64,000 nucleotides of DNA from Paraphysomonas bandaiensis (lineage: Eukaryota; Chrysophyceae), in contig CBFFRP010000363.1 of the NCBI GenBank assembly GCA_965644295.1, forward strand, positions 496,001-560,000. Reading direction: 5' to 3'. Each line of letters opens with the position of its first letter. Within the stretch, counting starts at the first letter, position 1. Of the stretch, positions 34,801 to 45,796 are shown piece after piece. Both the position numbers and the translations under genes were made by a program. Under the pieces are notes generated by a model that was given only the letters and a program-made list of their open reading frames with translations, was not told the origin of the DNA and did no database searches.

Positions 34801-35079
34801 CTGTGGAGGCGAGCGATTGTACGCACGGTTTATACTGACCCTAATAGAGACTACTGGGTAGAGTGTTATGACGAGGAGCAAGGTCCAGACCCGTACTACT
34901 ACAATACATGGACTCTGGAGACTGTGTGGAAGCCCCCGGCGGCATATGTACTATTTGTTAGTCGGTATAAGCAGAATGCAGCTACCAATCCAACGGGAGA
35001 CGACTGGATTGAAATTGAGGAAAATGGAATTATGTATCATTATAATCTAGTTACCAAAGAATATGTCCAAAAAGCTTAG
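31881..35079 (+). CDS. LRR / multi-IQ / WW-like protein, 1049 aa, two exons
   Basis: Exons are 31881-34553 and 34603-35079, split by a 49 bp intron (GTAAAC...ACAG, phase 0). After a basic disordered N-terminus (1-75), residues about 105-430 are cysteine-containing leucine-rich repeats (AMN1/FBXL type) such as KLETLLLVNCTGVTDTGVGK; no F-box precedes them. Residues about 475-820 hold ten IQ-like calmodulin-binding motifs, for example AKEIQRVYRGHVGRL and AREIQRVFRGMVARV, and exon 2 adds ATKIQALWRRA. Coiled coil follows. The C-terminus has two WW-like units: DYWVECYDEEQGPDPYYYN...W-KPP and DDWIEIEENGIMYHYN. The build suggests a calmodulin-regulated scaffold, perhaps of cytoskeleton or flagellum, but no named orthologue was recognised. 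Confidence 0.88.
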
Positions 35080-36075
35080 GTGCAATATATATGTGTGTTG
35101 TCGTAATTTCGATTTGTGTGTATTGTTTAAACTATAACTATTGTTTATATGATATAGTTATTTTCTTCGTTGAGCACATTAGGACAACGGAGATTCAAGT
35201 GTGCTCAATATGACAAGTGATGTATGATATAGGACAATAATGCGATTCCTTTGTTGAATATTGCATATACTAGCGTGATGCGAATAATGTTAGTGGTTAG
35301 TGACCATATAAGATGGTGGCTATCTAAGAATGACAATGAGTGATAAGAGAGGTTGATCACTATTTAATTATTTGAGTGTGTCGTTATGAATTTAGAGCTC
35401 AGTTACTTACTTCGGTTATCCTTGTCGTTTTACTAACGATTGAAAGTACTTGAGGTACTGATATCAATCTGATAGAGATCGTTAAGTTAAAACCATACAC
35501 AAAGAACACGATCTAACATTACAAGACACTGCGCAAAACCCAATCAAATACAAGCACGATACAACTCACGCGAATATGATTTTCAGGACCTGGACACCCT
35601 TCATACTCTTCATGTACATGAAGTTACAGTGTAGTAGTGCCCAATGCCTCTGGTGTAGTGGAGGTGCTGATTAAACTAAGCAGTCATCCGGTATACTTCT
35701 TCCTTGTGTGCGACCACTCAGAGAATATCACTCCAGCGTATCGGCACTCAGCCCCTCCCTCTGCGCAACACAATTGAGCCAAAAATACTCGACATTACTG
35801 AAAATTTTTATTTTGACTGTTCAAGATAGGCCATAAAATACATAAACTACAGCCTGAACAGACAGGTACAAAAAAAGAACTGACGAGAAGGCGCTGTTCA
35901 AGGTGCGAACTCGCGACGGGAAGCTCGTGATGTGGCTGGTTGACCAGCACACCACAACCAGCACACCGCACGATCGCTGATGGTTAGACACACACATTAT
36001 TGAATATATATAATAATGAAAGAATAACCAGAGAGAAGAGATCCGTTGCTGTTTTCTCTCCTCGGCTATTTAACC
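35080..36075. other. Intergenic
   Basis: AT-rich unique sequence. The segment 35310-35400 loosely resembles 38575-38720 (shared GACTATCTAAGA / TTGATCA blocks), perhaps an old dispersed repeat. No gene supported. Confidence 0.4.
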
Positions 36076-36205
36076 ACATCATGGTAATGTAAGTGATGGA
36101 CATCAACCGTTCCATCTTCTTTTTCAATGATTGTGGTGGAGTTAGCGCCGGGCAGATATGCCTGAGACGTGAAGATTCTGTCATAGTGAAGGTGCTGGAG
36201 CATAT
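36076..36205 (-). CDS. Possible terminal exon, unknown protein
   Basis: On the minus strand a protein-like stretch reads MLQHLHYDRIFTSQAYLPG and then ANSTTIIEKEDGTVDVHHL before TAG at about 36068-36070. It could be joined in phase to a coding-like segment at about 36385-36455 (CEHMMHPLVIQHHISKKQ) by a GTACAC...TCAG intron of about 170 bp. A duplicated ATGCTCCAGCACCT motif lies near the acceptor. How, or whether, it connects to the coiled-coil frame upstream is unresolved. Confidence 0.3.
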
Positions 36206-36477
36206 AAGAAAATCTGATTCTTACGCACTTGAGTACGGTTGTAACTAGAATCTGTGTAGGTGCTGGAGCATGTCCCTAACAGGCATGGGAGAACCAGTTT
36301 AGCAGTGGTCCCTATGCTCAGAGTCCTGGAAGAACAAGTTGAAGTCCCCCTACAGCGTATCAAGCAGGAGATATGTGTACTGCATGGCAATCTGTTTCTT
36401 GCTAATGTGGTGCTGTATCACGAGGGGATGCATCATGTGTTCGCAATTAAGGAGAGATGCTTTACAGATGGTCGGAC

Positions 36478-36759
36478 TCAGCCTATTCCCATCATATCCC
36501 GAGCAACTTGGTCTTCAGGTGAATCCTCTTCTCCTTGAAGTAGATATAGCTTCTGTTGCAAGATGTCAACGCGAGCTTGCAAATACTTGCAATCGTTCTG
36601 TGCCTTCTCCAATTTCTTGCTCTCTCTTGCAAACTTCTGCTTGTAACGCTTTAACTCTTTATATAAAAAAGCTCTATCAAGCTTCTTTCTTCCAGGGCCT
36701 TGATGAGGCTCACTACCTGAACAAAATTCGCAAGTCATCCTATTTTGGTGCAATGGCAA
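36478..36759 (-). CDS. Small coiled-coil ORF, up to 93 aa, unknown
   Basis: The frame encodes a charged helix with heptad character: LYKELKRYKQKFARESKKLE, then QARVDILQQKLYLLQGEE, ending at TGA. The first residues, with paired cysteines, may be an upstream exon or start because a GTAGTG/TTCAG junction lies near 36707-36722. It may be the C-terminal part of a longer spliced gene that includes pieces at 36076-36455. No family recognised. Confidence 0.4.
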   Translation of the reverse strand: MPLHQNRMTCEFCSGSEPHQGPGRKKLDRAFLYKELKRYKQKFARESKKLEKAQNDCKYLQARVDILQQKLYLLQGEEDSPEDQVARDMMGIG

Positions 36760-36779
36760 TGAGATATTTGAAGTTGTGA

Positions 36780-37338
36780 ATGCCTTTCAAATTGACAAGA
36801 CTTTTTCAAACTTTGAAATTTCAAAAAAAGCCGCATCTTGAACAGGCATGCACAAATTCAAATTCCAAGTCTACTGGTTCCCACCGATAGCCTAATCATG
36901 AATATTATGTAATGGAATAATATCAAGTTGATATTATATGATATTGCTTGTTATGGTTGCACTGAGAGCTGGAGCTGACTCACACTTGAACTGCTGCTGA
37001 TGCATGAGAAATGGGTCCGTACTTTATATAGAATACTACAACTACGGCTGGAATACAGATAATAGTTGACTCAATATTGGAAGTCACCCATTCGTGAACA
37101 AAAAAATGCATAGAATGCCGATACGAGAGATACATACATACCTATCGAAGACACTCCACAGCAGTGTATAGTGTATAGGTACACTTGTATAGACACTGAC
37201 ATGTACGTATGTACAGGTATGTAGGTACGTAGGTGGGTAGGTACGTAGGTATGTACGGCTGGCCTCCTCTCGCTGCTCTCGGTGCATAGTGTCTCACATC
37301 TCACAACTATTCATCAGCTATAATCTTAGAAGCTGATC
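36780..37338. other. Intergenic with degenerate GTAT/GTAG repeats
   Basis: The last 130 bases before the nitrilase-family gene (about 37200-37258) are a degenerate GTATGTACAGGTATGTAGG tract on the sense strand of that gene, like the GTAT tracts upstream of two other genes in the window. Confidence 0.5.
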
Positions 37339-38226
37339 ATGATGACCTCTGAAGTGATATTGCAGCGCTTGAAAGAATGCAACGTGAAGGCAGCTGTGTA
37401 TCAGGGAAGCTCATGCAGAGAAGACGTTAACTCGACACTCTCTGCAGTGGAGTCAACTGTCATGAGCGCAGCCTCCAGCAGCGTTGATGTTGTTTTATTC
37501 CCTGAGCTCTTTTATTCGGGGTATGATGTCGGTGTTGAAAACCTCAAAGCAAGGGCGATAAGTGTACAAAGCGATGAAATGAAACGTTTGCAAAGCATCG
37601 CTTCAAATCATAGAGTTGCATTTGCAATCGGATATCCTGAAAGAGCTGATAGCATCGTATATAATTCATGCTGTTTGATAAGTGACACTGGGGAAATTAT
37701 TTTAAACTATAGAAAGACTCATTTGTGGAATCCATTCGGTCAAGTGAGTTATGAATGTGCTGCTTTTACTGAAGGTTCGTCCCTCCCTGTTGCAGAGTTG
37801 CACATATCTCGTATTGGACAATCAGTTAGGGTAGGGGTGCTTATATGCTTCGATATAGAGTTTCCTGAACCTGCCCGTGTGCTAGCTTTGCAAGGTGCGA
37901 GTGTAGTATTCGTATGCACTGCCAATGTCGGCGCTTGGTCGCAGCAGGTTGCCATCCATTCTAGAGCAGCCGAAAATCACGTTTTCGTGCTATACTCGAA
38001 CATGTCTGGCCACTGTTTAACTTCAGAGAACCCCAATGTGTATTGTGGTCAGAGTGCTATTTTAGACCCGAACGGGCGACCTCTTGTACAGGCCTCAGAG
38101 GATGCCTCAGGCCTATTCTCTGCCACCTTGGAGGGCAGCAAGTATCTAGACTCTGTCCATCGTAACGACTACCTTCGACAGAGGAGGCCAGAATTGTACA
38201 GTTCACTAGTGCTTACTGACAAATGA
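37339..38226 (+). CDS. Carbon-nitrogen hydrolase (nitrilase superfamily), 295 aa
   Basis: Nitrilase-superfamily enzymes cleave non-peptide C-N bonds in amides, nitriles or carbamoyl compounds with a Glu-Lys-Cys triad. All three are visible: Glu56 in LFPELFYSGY, Lys126 in NYRKTHLW and Cys170 in VGVLICFDIEFPEPAR. The downstream signature VVFVCTANVGAWSQQVAIHS and the C-terminal YCGQSAILDPNGRPL also fit. The single-exon length of 295 residues is normal for a stand-alone amidase. There is no signal peptide, so a cytosolic role is likely. Substrate is not predictable; omega-amidase, aliphatic amidase and N-carbamoyl amidase branches are all open. Confidence 0.93.
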   Translation: MMTSEVILQRLKECNVKAAVYQGSSCREDVNSTLSAVESTVMSAASSSVDVVLFPELFYSGYDVGVENLKARAISVQSDEMKRLQSIASNHRVAFAIGYPERADSIVYNSCCLISDTGEIILNYRKTHLWNPFGQVSYECAAFTEGSSLPVAELHISRIGQSVRVGVLICFDIEFPEPARVLALQGASVVFVCTANVGAWSQQVAIHSRAAENHVFVLYSNMSGHCLTSENPNVYCGQSAILDPNGRPLVQASEDASGLFSATLEGSKYLDSVHRNDYLRQRRPELYSSLVLTDK

Positions 38227-40163
38227 AATTTCTATAACGTATTGAGCAATGTATTTATTGATGATATATATATTTTGCTCGTATATGCTTTTTTAGCGAT
38301 ACTCGTTCACTATAGTCTAAGCATAATTTAAACAACACAAAGTATATGAAATGTACTAACCTTCTTATCGGTATGTTAGCTCTAGACATTCGAATTATTC
38401 ACACAATTTCTTTCTATCCCGAAAGAGCTACCGCTTAAGCAAGATTTGCTGTATATTTATGTATATAAATTGCGACCTCTCCTTGAAGAACACAGTCGTT
38501 GTATGCAATAGTACATAAACTAAGGGTATGAGATGAATATATGAATTATATTGCTAAGAGAAGCTGAAATGCATTGACTGTATAAGATGATGACTATCTA
38601 AGATCTGATAAGATTGATCCGTAGTAGTGATGATATAAGTTTTGTGAATGACAAGAAATGTTGATCATGATTTCAATTAATTTATTCTTGAGTAGAGTTA
38701 ACAGTTCAGTCACTTAATTCTAATTTACACCATCTAAATGTCGATTTCGGATAAGGTCGAAGATTGTAGTTCAAATTGGAAGTAAATTCTGAAGACCTAT
38801 TAGTTTGGGATCTTCAACTGGACGAAGATCACAGTTTGGCTCATGCGTAAGAATGAAAACTATTTAGGACTCGGGGAACGACCAGTGAATTGGTAAAACT
38901 GAACAAGTAGTTACTTGGGGAACTTGTATGAGCAGTCATTGGCCGGTTGAACGGTATTACTCTGAAGATAACAGAATTAGATGAGCCTCTACGCCAAAAA
39001 ACAGAACTACAGACCACCTTCAAAACTTCAAAACTCATGAGGACTTGAGCACTTAAGGTGAATTATTATATAATGCTTTTGCCATATATATGTTCAAGCC
39101 AATGGTCCGCCTAAGAAGGGTGATACAGGAAGTTCACACGAAGAGAAGAATTATTGGAAAACGAAGAAGGACCTAAAGATCGCTCATCAATTAGAACATA
39201 AGAAGAGCAAGATGATTCCGAGTCTTTGAATATGTTGATATGTGACTAATCAAACTTCACCGAAGAAGCCTTGTATATAATGATGATAGTGTGTATGTAG
39301 CCAACAAACTTGGGAAAGTGATTTCACAAGGTTTTATCACTCTCTCTATATATATACTATCAATTATGCATCTTGTAATAATAATAATTATTATTCCTCG
39401 TTTGTCAGAGTGGGGCTTATAAACATATATGCACAACACAGTATGCAGTAATCACATTTAAGCTACACATAACCCCACCAAATAATCGTAGACTTAATAC
39501 GTAGACCCTCACAACAATAGCAGAGAACATTACCATGATATCTGCAGAGGCTGCATGAGGTAATTTGTTCAGGTATCTGCTGAGCTTTCTCCCCTCATGT
39601 TCTATTCCATCTTCATTTGCACTATCCGTTGACTTTCTAGCTGTGACAAAGTCGATATTGCATCGTATCCTTATCCATATCTACAGTCTCAAACCAAACA
39701 ACAACAAGATTTCATGAACTGGACTGAAAAGATGAACTTCGTAAGTCATAAAAACGTAAAAACCACTAGAAAATATTATTAAAACGTGGGGGTTTCCTGT
39801 AAATGTGGGTTTTCTTGCCACTATAATAAAAAAATGTACCACATATGTGATGTGGATCCACCACACATAACGGGATTCTGTTCCCGGACTGAAACTCCTT
39901 GTATCGAATCAAACTGTTCTCTCAGGATACTACATGCAGAATCGTATCCCATATTCCCCTACTGTAGACCACATACAGAGTGCAGAGAACTGGAATTATA
40001 TTGTGGATTTTCATAAAAAAAAATAGTCCGTCATTCTGCCATACACGGTGCGTATATAGAAATCCACTGAACGAACACTGGCGCTGTCTCCACACTGCGC
40101 AGTTATCAATTCCAATATGATGACATTGTAATGAGTGTAGTTATGGTAGGAGTGTAGTGTGAA
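38227..40163. other. Long intergenic stretch
   Basis: About 1.9 kb of AT-rich sequence with no supported gene. A Cys-rich frame at 39786-40016 lacks an ATG at its start and was not accepted. Parts of 38575-39060 look like decayed repeat sequence. Confidence 0.45.
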
Positions 40164-41552
40164 ATGTTTTTTGACGACGACACTTCATTAGAGATAGTGT
40201 ATAAGAGTCTGGGTGTTAGCAGCGCTGACCAGGAGCCCCCACCTCCTCCAGCCCCAGCGAAGCGAAAGTACACCAAGAGAAAGCGTGCTTCTGCTCCTGG
40301 TACGGGCGATAAAATTGAGTCCACTCCCGCTGAGACGGCTGCGACTGTTAATGATATTACTTCAGATGAACAGTCAACTAAAAGGCCCATCATAGAAAAA
40401 CAAGAGCCCACTATTAACATTCCTCCCGCACATGCTGAGGTTAGTGGGCAAGTAGACAAAGTAGAGTCCAGCAGCACAGCGGGGACTTATCGTGGCGAGG
40501 AGACTGACTCTAGTCATATATTCTCGAAAAGAAAATCGGAAGCTCTTCATACTGCCACCAAAGCAGCATTCGATGACTCATATGGTACCAACCCGGAGAA
40601 GTTCACCGAATTTTTGAAGATTGCTGCCATACAGTCTGCGCGTGTTGCTAGAAAAAGTTCAAAGTCCTCTAAAGGGAAGGAACGGTCCCGAAAGAGCAAA
40701 CACCGTAGTGCACCTTCTGACCCTCCTACACACACATCTGCAAATAAAAAAAGTACAATGCCAGCCCTTCCCTCTGGATTGACACAGCTCCTTACCGCAC
40801 GAACGAGACCACCAAGTGATGTATTTACTTCCCCATTCCACCGAGCAGTGGTAATGGAAGAACTCTTTGAGAAGCAGTGCCTTCTAGTTAGTGGCAATGA
40901 GAGTGGCTCGACAGCAGGTATCTCCAGTACCAGTGGGGATGAAAGCAGTGCGTCCAATCAGTCACAGTTTCAGTCGCTTTTCTCTCCCGCGCAGTATGGT
41001 ACAAGTGCTGGTGTGGACATTGGACACAGGGCAGGCAGAGGTCGAGGAAGAATACCTTCAAGGACGACGCCCGGGGCAACAACTAGTGCGAGTGGTTCAC
41101 GACTTGGTAAGATGGGTACTCTGTCGGCGGACAACGTGCGTGGCTTGAATATGATGGACTCCTCTCCTGTGTATCGACAGTGTGGGAGTAGCACAGAACA
41201 GACTGACGGCAATAGTGTAAGCAGTCACGGCAGTAGTAACTCCAGTCGCCATGACAGTTTGAAGGGTAGGTTATATGGGCAGACATCACTGCGGTCGTTG
41301 GATACAGACGATTGCCACTTAGGTACACTTGCGAAGGTTGCTACTCAACAAGAACGGGATTCGAGCACAATGGAACTATATGATGCGTATATGGACAATG
41401 ATGACTTCTTTCGTATTGATGATGATCTAGTAGATGGTGCCGACTTCTTCTATAGTGTAATGTCGAAGATGAGTTCCTCGGAGGGCGACGAATGCCCGCC
41501 AGTAGACTACGCGCTGGAGTGGGGCCAGACGCGGTCGGACACGCCGAACTAG
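40164..41552 (+). CDS. Unknown disordered, probably nuclear protein, 462 aa
   Basis: A single exon from ATG to TAG. The N-terminus is acidic (FFDDDTSLEIVYKSLGV), followed by a proline run and a strong basic cluster, KRKYTKRKRAS, that could act as nuclear localisation signal or AT-hook-like DNA contact. A second basic patch, RKSSKSSKGKERSRKSKHR, and the stretch RAGRGRGRIPSR follow. The rest is Ser/Thr/Gly-rich, and the C-terminal 60 residues are acidic. No folded domain was recognised. Codon usage and open length of 1.4 kb in AT-rich DNA support a real gene. Confidence 0.7.
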   Translation: MFFDDDTSLEIVYKSLGVSSADQEPPPPPAPAKRKYTKRKRASAPGTGDKIESTPAETAATVNDITSDEQSTKRPIIEKQEPTINIPPAHAEVSGQVDKVESSSTAGTYRGEETDSSHIFSKRKSEALHTATKAAFDDSYGTNPEKFTEFLKIAAIQSARVARKSSKSSKGKERSRKSKHRSAPSDPPTHTSANKKSTMPALPSGLTQLLTARTRPPSDVFTSPFHRAVVMEELFEKQCLLVSGNESGSTAGISSTSGDESSASNQSQFQSLFSPAQYGTSAGVDIGHRAGRGRGRIPSRTTPGATTSASGSRLGKMGTLSADNVRGLNMMDSSPVYRQCGSSTEQTDGNSVSSHGSSNSSRHDSLKGRLYGQTSLRSLDTDDCHLGTLAKVATQQERDSSTMELYDAYMDNDDFFRIDDDLVDGADFFYSVMSKMSSSEGDECPPVDYALEWGQTRSDTPN

Positions 41553-42382
41553 CCCATTAGATATGTTACACAACTAATCTTATATTAAAACTCGTGAAAG
41601 TGCCTGTTATATGTATCATCTTTATCTAACATGATATTGTAAACGATATAACAACTAGTTTCTGAACTATTGATTTAACAAATCACATCTACAATATCGC
41701 TGGTGCGACACGGTATTATCCCTTTTTTGTCTCAAAAAAGCTTGTTTTGACCTCAACAGAGTGCTCATATTAGCACCGGGCGAATATAGACATTCAACTT
41801 CAATATTCGGTTAAATAGAAGCTCTCTTCTATCTTAATACAATCATTTGTATGTGATTTCATTATATTACACATTTGTTGAGAAATCACAGTGATGAATC
41901 AACTATCCAAAGCTGATCATGAAAAAGTTGTAGTCCATCCTTCGACTGCTGTCGAAGACCATAATGATGTCAGTGCACAGTGCAAGCGATCTGCCTTCAT
42001 ACCTTCATAACCAGGACTTCGAAACAACTTCAAGAGTATTTCAGTAGAGTTTAGGTAGCATATCTGATATCTGATGCTGTATAGGTGGTTAAGGGCAGTG
42101 GCATCCAGTTCTTTCCGGGTTTGGGTCACATTGTGCTTATCAGGATATTGTGTGCCTCATATCATACTCACATCATTCAGATGCATTAGCAGAGGTTAAG
42201 TGTGTTGTAAAAAAAAGTGATGATGATGCTAATTAAGGCAATAAGAAGCCTTTCCTGGGACTACAACTGTTCACATTCATCATCACACTTATGTATGAAT
42301 TTCGAAAACCTCGCAGATGCTATTCCCTCTCAGTATTTTTCTATTTGCTGTAGCTATATAAATTGGGGGTTGAGATATATTA
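41553..42382. other. Intergenic
   Basis: AT-rich; no gene or clear repeat recognised. Confidence 0.45.
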
Positions 42383-42946
42383 TTCAACCTAGTCAATTTG
42401 GTTGAATTTCCTAGTCATACTATTTTCGGTGTAAAACCCTAGTCAAAGCAATAAATGACTCAACCTAGCCAATTATAGTATTAAACCTAGTAATGAATTG
42501 TACTCGCATATAGCTACGCACTACAGAAGCATGAGGTCATAGCAGGTGACGTAGAACATATAGAAATGAAAAACTTCTTCGCTGGCAGTGTCGGTTTTCT
42601 GATGCTCCTGATCACATCCTGGCTCATCCGAAGATTGTGGAGTTCGATGCCCATGAAATTAAGATTGCTGTGGAGCTACACCGGACTTGGTCATCAGAAA
42701 CAGCCCAATTTTCATTCGACTGTGACGACGAAGTGTGAGGCATATATCATTTGAATTTTTGAATTTATGGCTACAGTATGCTCCCCTGTTTGACTAGGTA
42801 AATACCCACTTCCACCTAGTCAACCTAGTCATTGTAATGATAAAAATCTAATTATTTAATGACTAGGTTTTTCTACCTTTTGACTAGATTTTTACATCAA
42901 TTTTGGTGTGACTTGGAAATTCCACTAAATTGACTAGTAGGTCGAA
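42383..42946. mobile_element. Foldback or MITE-like inverted repeat
   Basis: The left arm (about 42383-42480) contains TTCAACCTAGTCAATTTGG and several CCTAGTCA motifs. The right arm (about 42845-42946) is its imperfect reverse complement, with TGACTAGGTTT motifs. The arms are roughly 100 bp and enclose about 360 bp that includes a small frame, 42566-42754, without recognised function. No TSD was established. Confidence 0.6.
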
Positions 42947-43459
42947 AAATAGATCCCATTGATCTACTATCTACTATACACAGTATACTTACATACTTAC
43001 CATTGATTTGAAACAATATGACTTCTCATTTGTTTTCTTAATATTATGTTAATCAGGAAACGTCTACTTATTCTTACAGTAAGCAAGCTACTAATATACT
43101 AGCTCTACAATCTACAATCTAATATTAAAATTTCAACATCATGAGGATAAGCTACAATTTAACCTAGGGGTGAGGAGCGTCGCTTGTCTAAATTTTAAAA
43201 CTCTAGCTTTTTTCGCCCTCGTTTCAAAATTTTGAGCGCGGGACGATATTGCCTCCTTACTTATTGCCCGTGGTTAAGTATAACTATTATACCTTTGCTC
43301 ATAATATGAGTATGGTATTCAACAGAATGGCATGGTAGCATAACAAAATTGCAGTAACTCATTTAAATGTTCTTTATTAAGTCGAAATCTATATATCAGC
43401 TGTCTATTCCAAAAACATATGAAACTAGATAGGAAATTCCTTTCCAACATCATCATTTT
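42947..43459. other. Intergenic
   Basis: AT-rich sequence downstream of the RhoGAP gene (which is on the opposite strand); nothing recognised. Confidence 0.4.
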
Positions 43460-44876
43460 CTACCTATTTTCTCCTGCCGGTTCATCATTTACACCTAGGT
43501 CTCTGTGTTCAAAATGTCTTTCTCCAGTTGGCCTTACTCCGTCTCTGAGTCTGTCAGACATTTTTTCACTAAGTTTAAGACCTGATAGCTCTAGTCCACC
43601 ACTTTTTTTCATTCGGTTGGTGATGAGTGTCTTCAGAACCGCAGTTTGTACTCCAATATCTGCAAATACTTCCATGGTATTTTCTGAGTGCAGAGGGCTA
43701 CGAAAGAGAGTGGGGGAAAATATACGAGAGAGATTATCGGCATCCATGTTGTTTTCCAAAGATTCCGCAGCAATTTCGGAAAGAAACCTACAAAATTATA
43801 TTCGAATCAATACAAAGTGACAATACGGGTGAACAGAACACTCACCCGATGAGATGCTCGAGCGTGCTAACGTGCTCCTGAGGCATACGATTCAAGATCT
43901 GCATTAGAGTATCTTCACTCCTGCTCTCTCGCCCTGCAGACATGACATCCGCGTAGACAGCATATGTGATTAAAGGCTCCGGTAGATCACGCAAAAACAT
44001 TTTGAGCAAAGATGAGACAGTATCTGGATCAGTTACCACCACTGTGGACATCTTCTGGTCTTTTGAGTATCCAGAAGCACTTTCTTGAAGTCCAATACAG
44101 ACTGTGGCTTCTGCATCCGGGTCGTAGTTGGCTCCATAGAGGCGCACTTTAACGAGATTTTCTTGCATTTGATCGCCAGCTAAGCGAAAGAGTCCTTGAG
44201 ATCGCACGCTGCCAGTTTCTCTTAGGTAAGTTACACATTTATGAATCATTCGAGTCGTACCAAGAGTTGGGTCAAAGGATTGAGACAGCGGTGGCATGAA
44301 AGGCGCCGCTACAACACCCATAGCAGAGTCCTCCATGTGAAGAAGTGAAGGAGGTAACTTAGTTCGCACGGGTGGAATGTACGATTGTAATGAAGCTATG
44401 CTGTTCACAAATGTCAACTTGCGATAAAACTTCTCGCTTATGAACCAGCGCACACCAACATCGAAGAAAAGTCTGATCATCATAGTGGGGTGAACAATGT
44501 ATAGTTTTGATAAGTTCTTCTTATATTTTCGGGGTAATATTTTGTAGAACTCATAAACAACAGACTGCTGAGAGAGTACAGAGAGGTGTGTGTGGCAGTA
44601 TACCAGACTATACGGGCCAGACACAAGCCCGTCAGCCTCACGAACAAACAGCTGGGCGATTCTTCTGAGCTGAGCATTCATACGCTGACCAGACACCAGG
44701 CCGAGTTTGGGAGCAAGGACCAGCACAGGTCGCCCCTCACCATCAGACCCGCTGCACACACACCCGCACGACTCTAGATCAGATAGACCCTCACCCCTAG
44801 CCTCTGAGATAAGCCGAATATACTCAGGGTGGTCTCCATTATCATTATCAGTGACAGACGCTGCTGGATCCATCAT
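43460..44876 (-). CDS. SEC14/CRAL-TRIO-like plus RhoGAP protein (ARHGAP1-like), 452 aa, two exons
   Basis: Exons are 43846-44876 and 43460-43787, joined by a 58 bp intron (GTGAGT...GTAG) inside the GAP domain so that HLIG continues into FLSEIAAESLENNMDADNLS. Residues about 45-175 form a divergent CRAL-TRIO/SEC14-like lipid-binding domain (LVYCHTHLSVLSQQ, ILPRKYKKNLSKLYIVHP). Residues about 195-400 are a RhoGAP domain with the arginine finger Arg231 in QGLFRLAG, MFLRDLPEPLITYAV, and RIFSPTLFRSP. The order matches p50RhoGAP/ARHGAP1, which accelerates GTP hydrolysis by Rho-family GTPases at membranes. Two adjacent ATGs (44876, 44873) could start translation. An 859 bp CATA tract begins only 61 bp upstream. 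Confidence 0.93.
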
Positions 44877-44937
44877 ATATAGATATGATGAGAAAGTATC
44901 GATCCTCTACCACCTGACCTGACAATACACACACACA

Positions 44938-45796
44938 CATACATACATACATACATACATACATACATACATACATACATACATACATACATACATACAT
45001 ACATACATACATACATACATACATACATACATACATACATACATACATACATACATACATACATACATACATACATACATACATACATACATACATACAT
45101 ACATACATACATACATACATACATACATACATACATACATACATACATACATACATACATACATACATACATACATACATACATACATACATACATACAT
45201 ACATACATACATACATACATACATACATACATACATACATACATACATACATACATACATACATACATACATACATACATACATACATACATACATACAT
45301 ACATACATACATACATACATACATACATACATACATACATACATACATACATACATACATACATACATACATACATACATACATACATACATACATACAT
45401 ACATACATACATACATACATACATACATACATACATACATACATACATACATACATACATACATACATACATACATACATACATACATACATACATACAT
45501 ACATACATACATACATACATACATACATACATACATACATACATACATACATACATACATACATACATACATACATACATACATACATACATACATACAT
45601 ACATACATACATACATACATACATACATACATACATACATACATACATACATACATACATACATACATACATACATACATACATACATACATACATACAT
45701 ACATACATACATACATACATACATACATACATACATACATACATACATACATACATACATACATACATACATACATACATACATACATACATACAT
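44938..45796 (-). repeat. (CATA)n microsatellite, 859 bp, uninterrupted
   Basis: About 215 perfect copies of the tetranucleotide without a single visible interruption. On the sense strand of the adjacent RhoGAP gene it reads GTAT, and it ends 61 bp before that start codon after a short CA run. It may lie in the promoter or 5' UTR. Long frames across it (repeated Met-Tyr-Val-Cys) are artefacts. Confidence 0.98.

Noticed and set aside
36260-36538. Plus-strand ORF as a gene opposite the coiled-coil frame
   Set aside because: It reads fairly well but overlaps protein-like minus-strand segments and has no recognisable domain; the strand choice is unproven, so it was not listed.
39786-40016. Cys-rich ORF, possibly a small secreted protein
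   Set aside because: The frame begins at a GTG, has no ATG near the start and no signal peptide.
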